A stretch of DNA of 64,000 nucleotides from G963662905 sp963676725 (GTDB lineage: Bacteria; Bacteroidota; Bacteroidia; Bacteroidales; WRLA01), in NCBI GenBank assembly GCA_963676725.1, contig OY781463.1, forward strand, positions 4,154,001 through 4,218,000, given 5' to 3'. Below, piece by piece: positions 63,748-64,000 of this stretch (position 1 is its first letter; each line of letters starts with the position of its first letter). Below the pieces are notes generated by a model. It saw only the letters and a list, made by a program, of their open reading frames with translations. It did not search any database and was not told where the DNA came from. The position numbers and the translations under genes were made by a program.

Positions 63748-64000
63748 TTAATTTTTCATGCTTTCCCATTCGGCATTTATATCCTTCCATTGGGCTTCAG
63801 TAAGTTTAGCACCAATGGTTTCAATAACTTTTGATGCCAATAATGTACCCAACTTTCCGCATGTTTCTATTGGGCAGCCTTGTGTTAAAGCAAAAAGAAA
63901 ACCGCCGGCATAAAGGTCGCCTGCACCTGTTGTGTCAATTGGCTTGACTTTTCGTGCCGGGATAAAACAGCTGTTTTGACCGGATTTAATCATGCTGCCT
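63748..64000 (-). CDS. PfkB-family sugar/adenosine kinase, 5' part cut off by the window
   Basis: Only the C-terminal 84 or so residues are inside; the frame runs open past position 64000. It contains the PfkB signature DTTGAGDLYAGGFLFAL with the catalytic aspartate (GAGD), followed by the family's closing helices (KLGTLLASKVIETIGAKL). It would phosphorylate a sugar or adenosine with ATP. The resemblance in Bacteroidota is to the adenosine/ribokinase-like group often annotated as adenosine kinase; the substrate cannot be decided from this fragment. Confidence 0.85.
   Translation of the reverse strand, partial: GSMIKSGQNSCFIPARKVKPIDTTGAGDLYAGGFLFALTQGCPIETCGKLGTLLASKVIETIGAKLTEAQWKDINAEWESMKN

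Overview
The window comes from a Bacteroidota chromosome, most likely an anaerobic or facultative member of Bacteroidales/Marinilabiliales type. Three things point there. Six large proteins carry type IX secretion (T9SS) C-terminal sorting domains, and one of them is the T9SS component PorZ. Several genes are preceded by the Bacteroidota promoter pattern TTTG-N19-21-TAnnTTTG and few have a Shine-Dalgarno sequence. The gene families (NrfHA with a porin, fused CzcA-TolC pumps, gingipain-like C25 proteases, hybrid kinases, an EF-G paralogue) also fit. The DNA is AT-rich throughout. No plasmid, prophage, insertion-sequence or CRISPR genes are visible.

Layout. 1-3.7 kb: a threonine-dehydrogenase-like SDR enzyme and PorZ, both on the minus strand. 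4-11.2 kb: a heavy-metal efflux operon (small His-containing membrane protein, RND pump fused to its own TolC, adaptor lipoprotein, AraC-type regulator with a metal-binding-like N-terminus, then an AlkD-like protein). 11.2-12 kb: two small genes on the opposite strand. 12.3-15.8 kb: porin plus nrfHA, ammonia-forming nitrite reduction. 16.3-19.1 kb: an overlapping glycosyltransferase/PHP-like pair. 19.3-25 kb: rsmI, a Nudix gene, then an RND pump and TolC without an adaptor gene. 25-27.5 kb: a repeat-rich accessory stretch with an orphan secreted protein and a CPBP-family membrane protein. 27.5-30.3 kb: LOG-family hydrolase, manA, tRNA-Pro(CGG) and a TetR regulator. 30.4-42.2 kb: three consecutive giant C25 (gingipain-like) T9SS proteases. 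42.2-44.3 kb: a PAS histidine kinase. 44.6-53.3 kb: a small membrane protein, an eight-repeat carbohydrate-binding-like T9SS protein and a giant T9SS GH13 amylase chimera. 53.5-59.7 kb: ComF, a Spy-like protein and two hybrid kinases. 60-64 kb: Fe-dependent alcohol dehydrogenase, an EF-G paralogue with altered GTPase motifs, and a cut-off PfkB kinase.

How it fits together. The strongest theme is a T9SS-dependent surface economy: PorZ helps anchor cargo, the three C25 proteases would digest protein, and the repeat protein plus amylase would bind and digest alpha-glucans outside the cell without any SusC/SusD pair nearby. NrfHA and the Fe-ADH fit anaerobic respiration and fermentation; similar TGTTCGCTA...GAACA palindromes lie upstream of both.

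The most unusual items are (1) a pair of roughly 320-370 bp inverted dispersed repeats with matching termini and different hairpin cores (15927-16295 and 27062-27378), (2) the EF-G paralogue lacking the catalytic His and the NKxD motif, (3) the RND-TolC fusion with what looks like an internal signal peptide, (4) the HMA-like/AraC regulator, (5) the three-protease cluster, and (6) the glucan-binding/amylase pair. All calls come from reading the sequence; no database search was run.
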